Shown here piece after piece: positions 5,625-5,642 of a stretch of 5,642 nucleotides of DNA. The translations under genes were made by a program, and so were the position numbers. A model generated the notes under the pieces. That model was given only the letters and a program-made list of their open reading frames with translations. It had not been told where the DNA came from and did not search any database. Origin of the DNA: Streptomyces sp. NRRL WC-3549 (lineage in GTDB: Bacteria; Actinomycetota; Actinomycetes; Streptomycetales; Streptomycetaceae); the NCBI RefSeq assembly GCF_000721935.1, contig NZ_KL585430.1:59893-65534 (forward strand). The letters are read 5' to 3'. The number at the start of each line of letters is the position of its first letter. Within the stretch, counting starts at the first letter, position 1.

Positions 5625-5642
5625 CTGTCTCTTATACACATC
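5625..5642. other. Nextera/Tn5 mosaic-end adapter (not genomic)
   Basis: CTGTCTCTTATACACATC equals 18 of the 19 bases of the Tn5 mosaic end used in Nextera tagmentation libraries, read into the adapter. It stands at the very end of the window and is sharply AT-richer than everything before it. The 25 bases between the DoxX stop and the adapter (5600-5624) contain nothing I can identify. On the minus strand the adapter encodes MCIRDR and, in another frame, (V/M)YKRQ, which creates false protein starts. Confidence 0.97.

Noticed and set aside
5181..5639. A second minus-strand frame starting MYKRQ
   Set aside because: The start is adapter sequence in another frame, and the rest is Arg/Pro-rich shadow coding.
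3980..5641. A long open frame on the minus strand (about 553 codons) opposite the DoxX gene
   Set aside because: It starts inside the adapter (MCIRDR), has the Gly/Arg/Ala-rich composition typical of antisense frames in high-GC DNA, shows no recognisable domain, and lies opposite a gene with clear membrane segments.
1..5642. CRISPR array, tRNA, insertion sequence, toxin-antitoxin or defence system
   Set aside because: I saw no regularly spaced repeats, no tRNA-like cloverleaf, no transposase or terminal repeats other than the adapter, and no small gene pairs. The genes present are ordinary chromosomal ones.

Overview
The window is chromosomal DNA from a high-GC actinomycete, most likely Streptomyces or a close relative. 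G+C is very high, third codon positions are almost all G or C, I saw no TTA codon in the genes, and the cysteinyl-tRNA synthetase and 23S rRNA methyltransferase read like Streptomyces proteins. All four genes lie on the + strand. The piece appears to be the end of an assembled contig, because its last 18 bases are sequencing adapter rather than genome.

Layout: 2-1144 is an MFS transporter missing its start and first membrane helix. 1145-1243 is a short spacer with GC-rich hairpins and a possible leaderless promoter. 1244-2644 is cysS (cysteinyl-tRNA synthetase). 2645-2749 holds a perfect 12-bp-stem terminator followed by a -35-like box and a ribosome binding site. 2750-3706 is rlmB (2'-O-methyltransferase of the 23S rRNA peptidyl-transferase region). 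3707-3991 is a 285-bp intergenic region with three tandem terminator-like hairpins, a 22-bp-period direct repeat, and a promoter-like segment overlaid by GACAC/GTGTC inverted repeats. 3992-5599 is a DoxX-family membrane protein with a long cytoplasmic N-terminal region and a long Pro/Gly/Ser/Thr-rich C-terminal tail. 5600-5624 is a short genomic remnant, and 5625-5642 is the Nextera/Tn5 mosaic-end sequence.

The cysS-rlmB pair belongs to translation: one enzyme charges tRNA-Cys and the other modifies the ribosome. The pair is also adjacent in mycobacteria, where ispD-ispF lies upstream. Hairpins and promoter-like sequences between the genes suggest they are largely separate transcription units. 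The MFS pump and the DoxX protein are membrane neighbours with no evident functional tie to the pair.

I found no convincing new biological system. The most useful observations are the adapter contamination, which creates spurious antisense proteins; the symmetric repeats over the putative doxX promoter; the unusual architecture of the DoxX protein; and the possible leaderless start of cysS.
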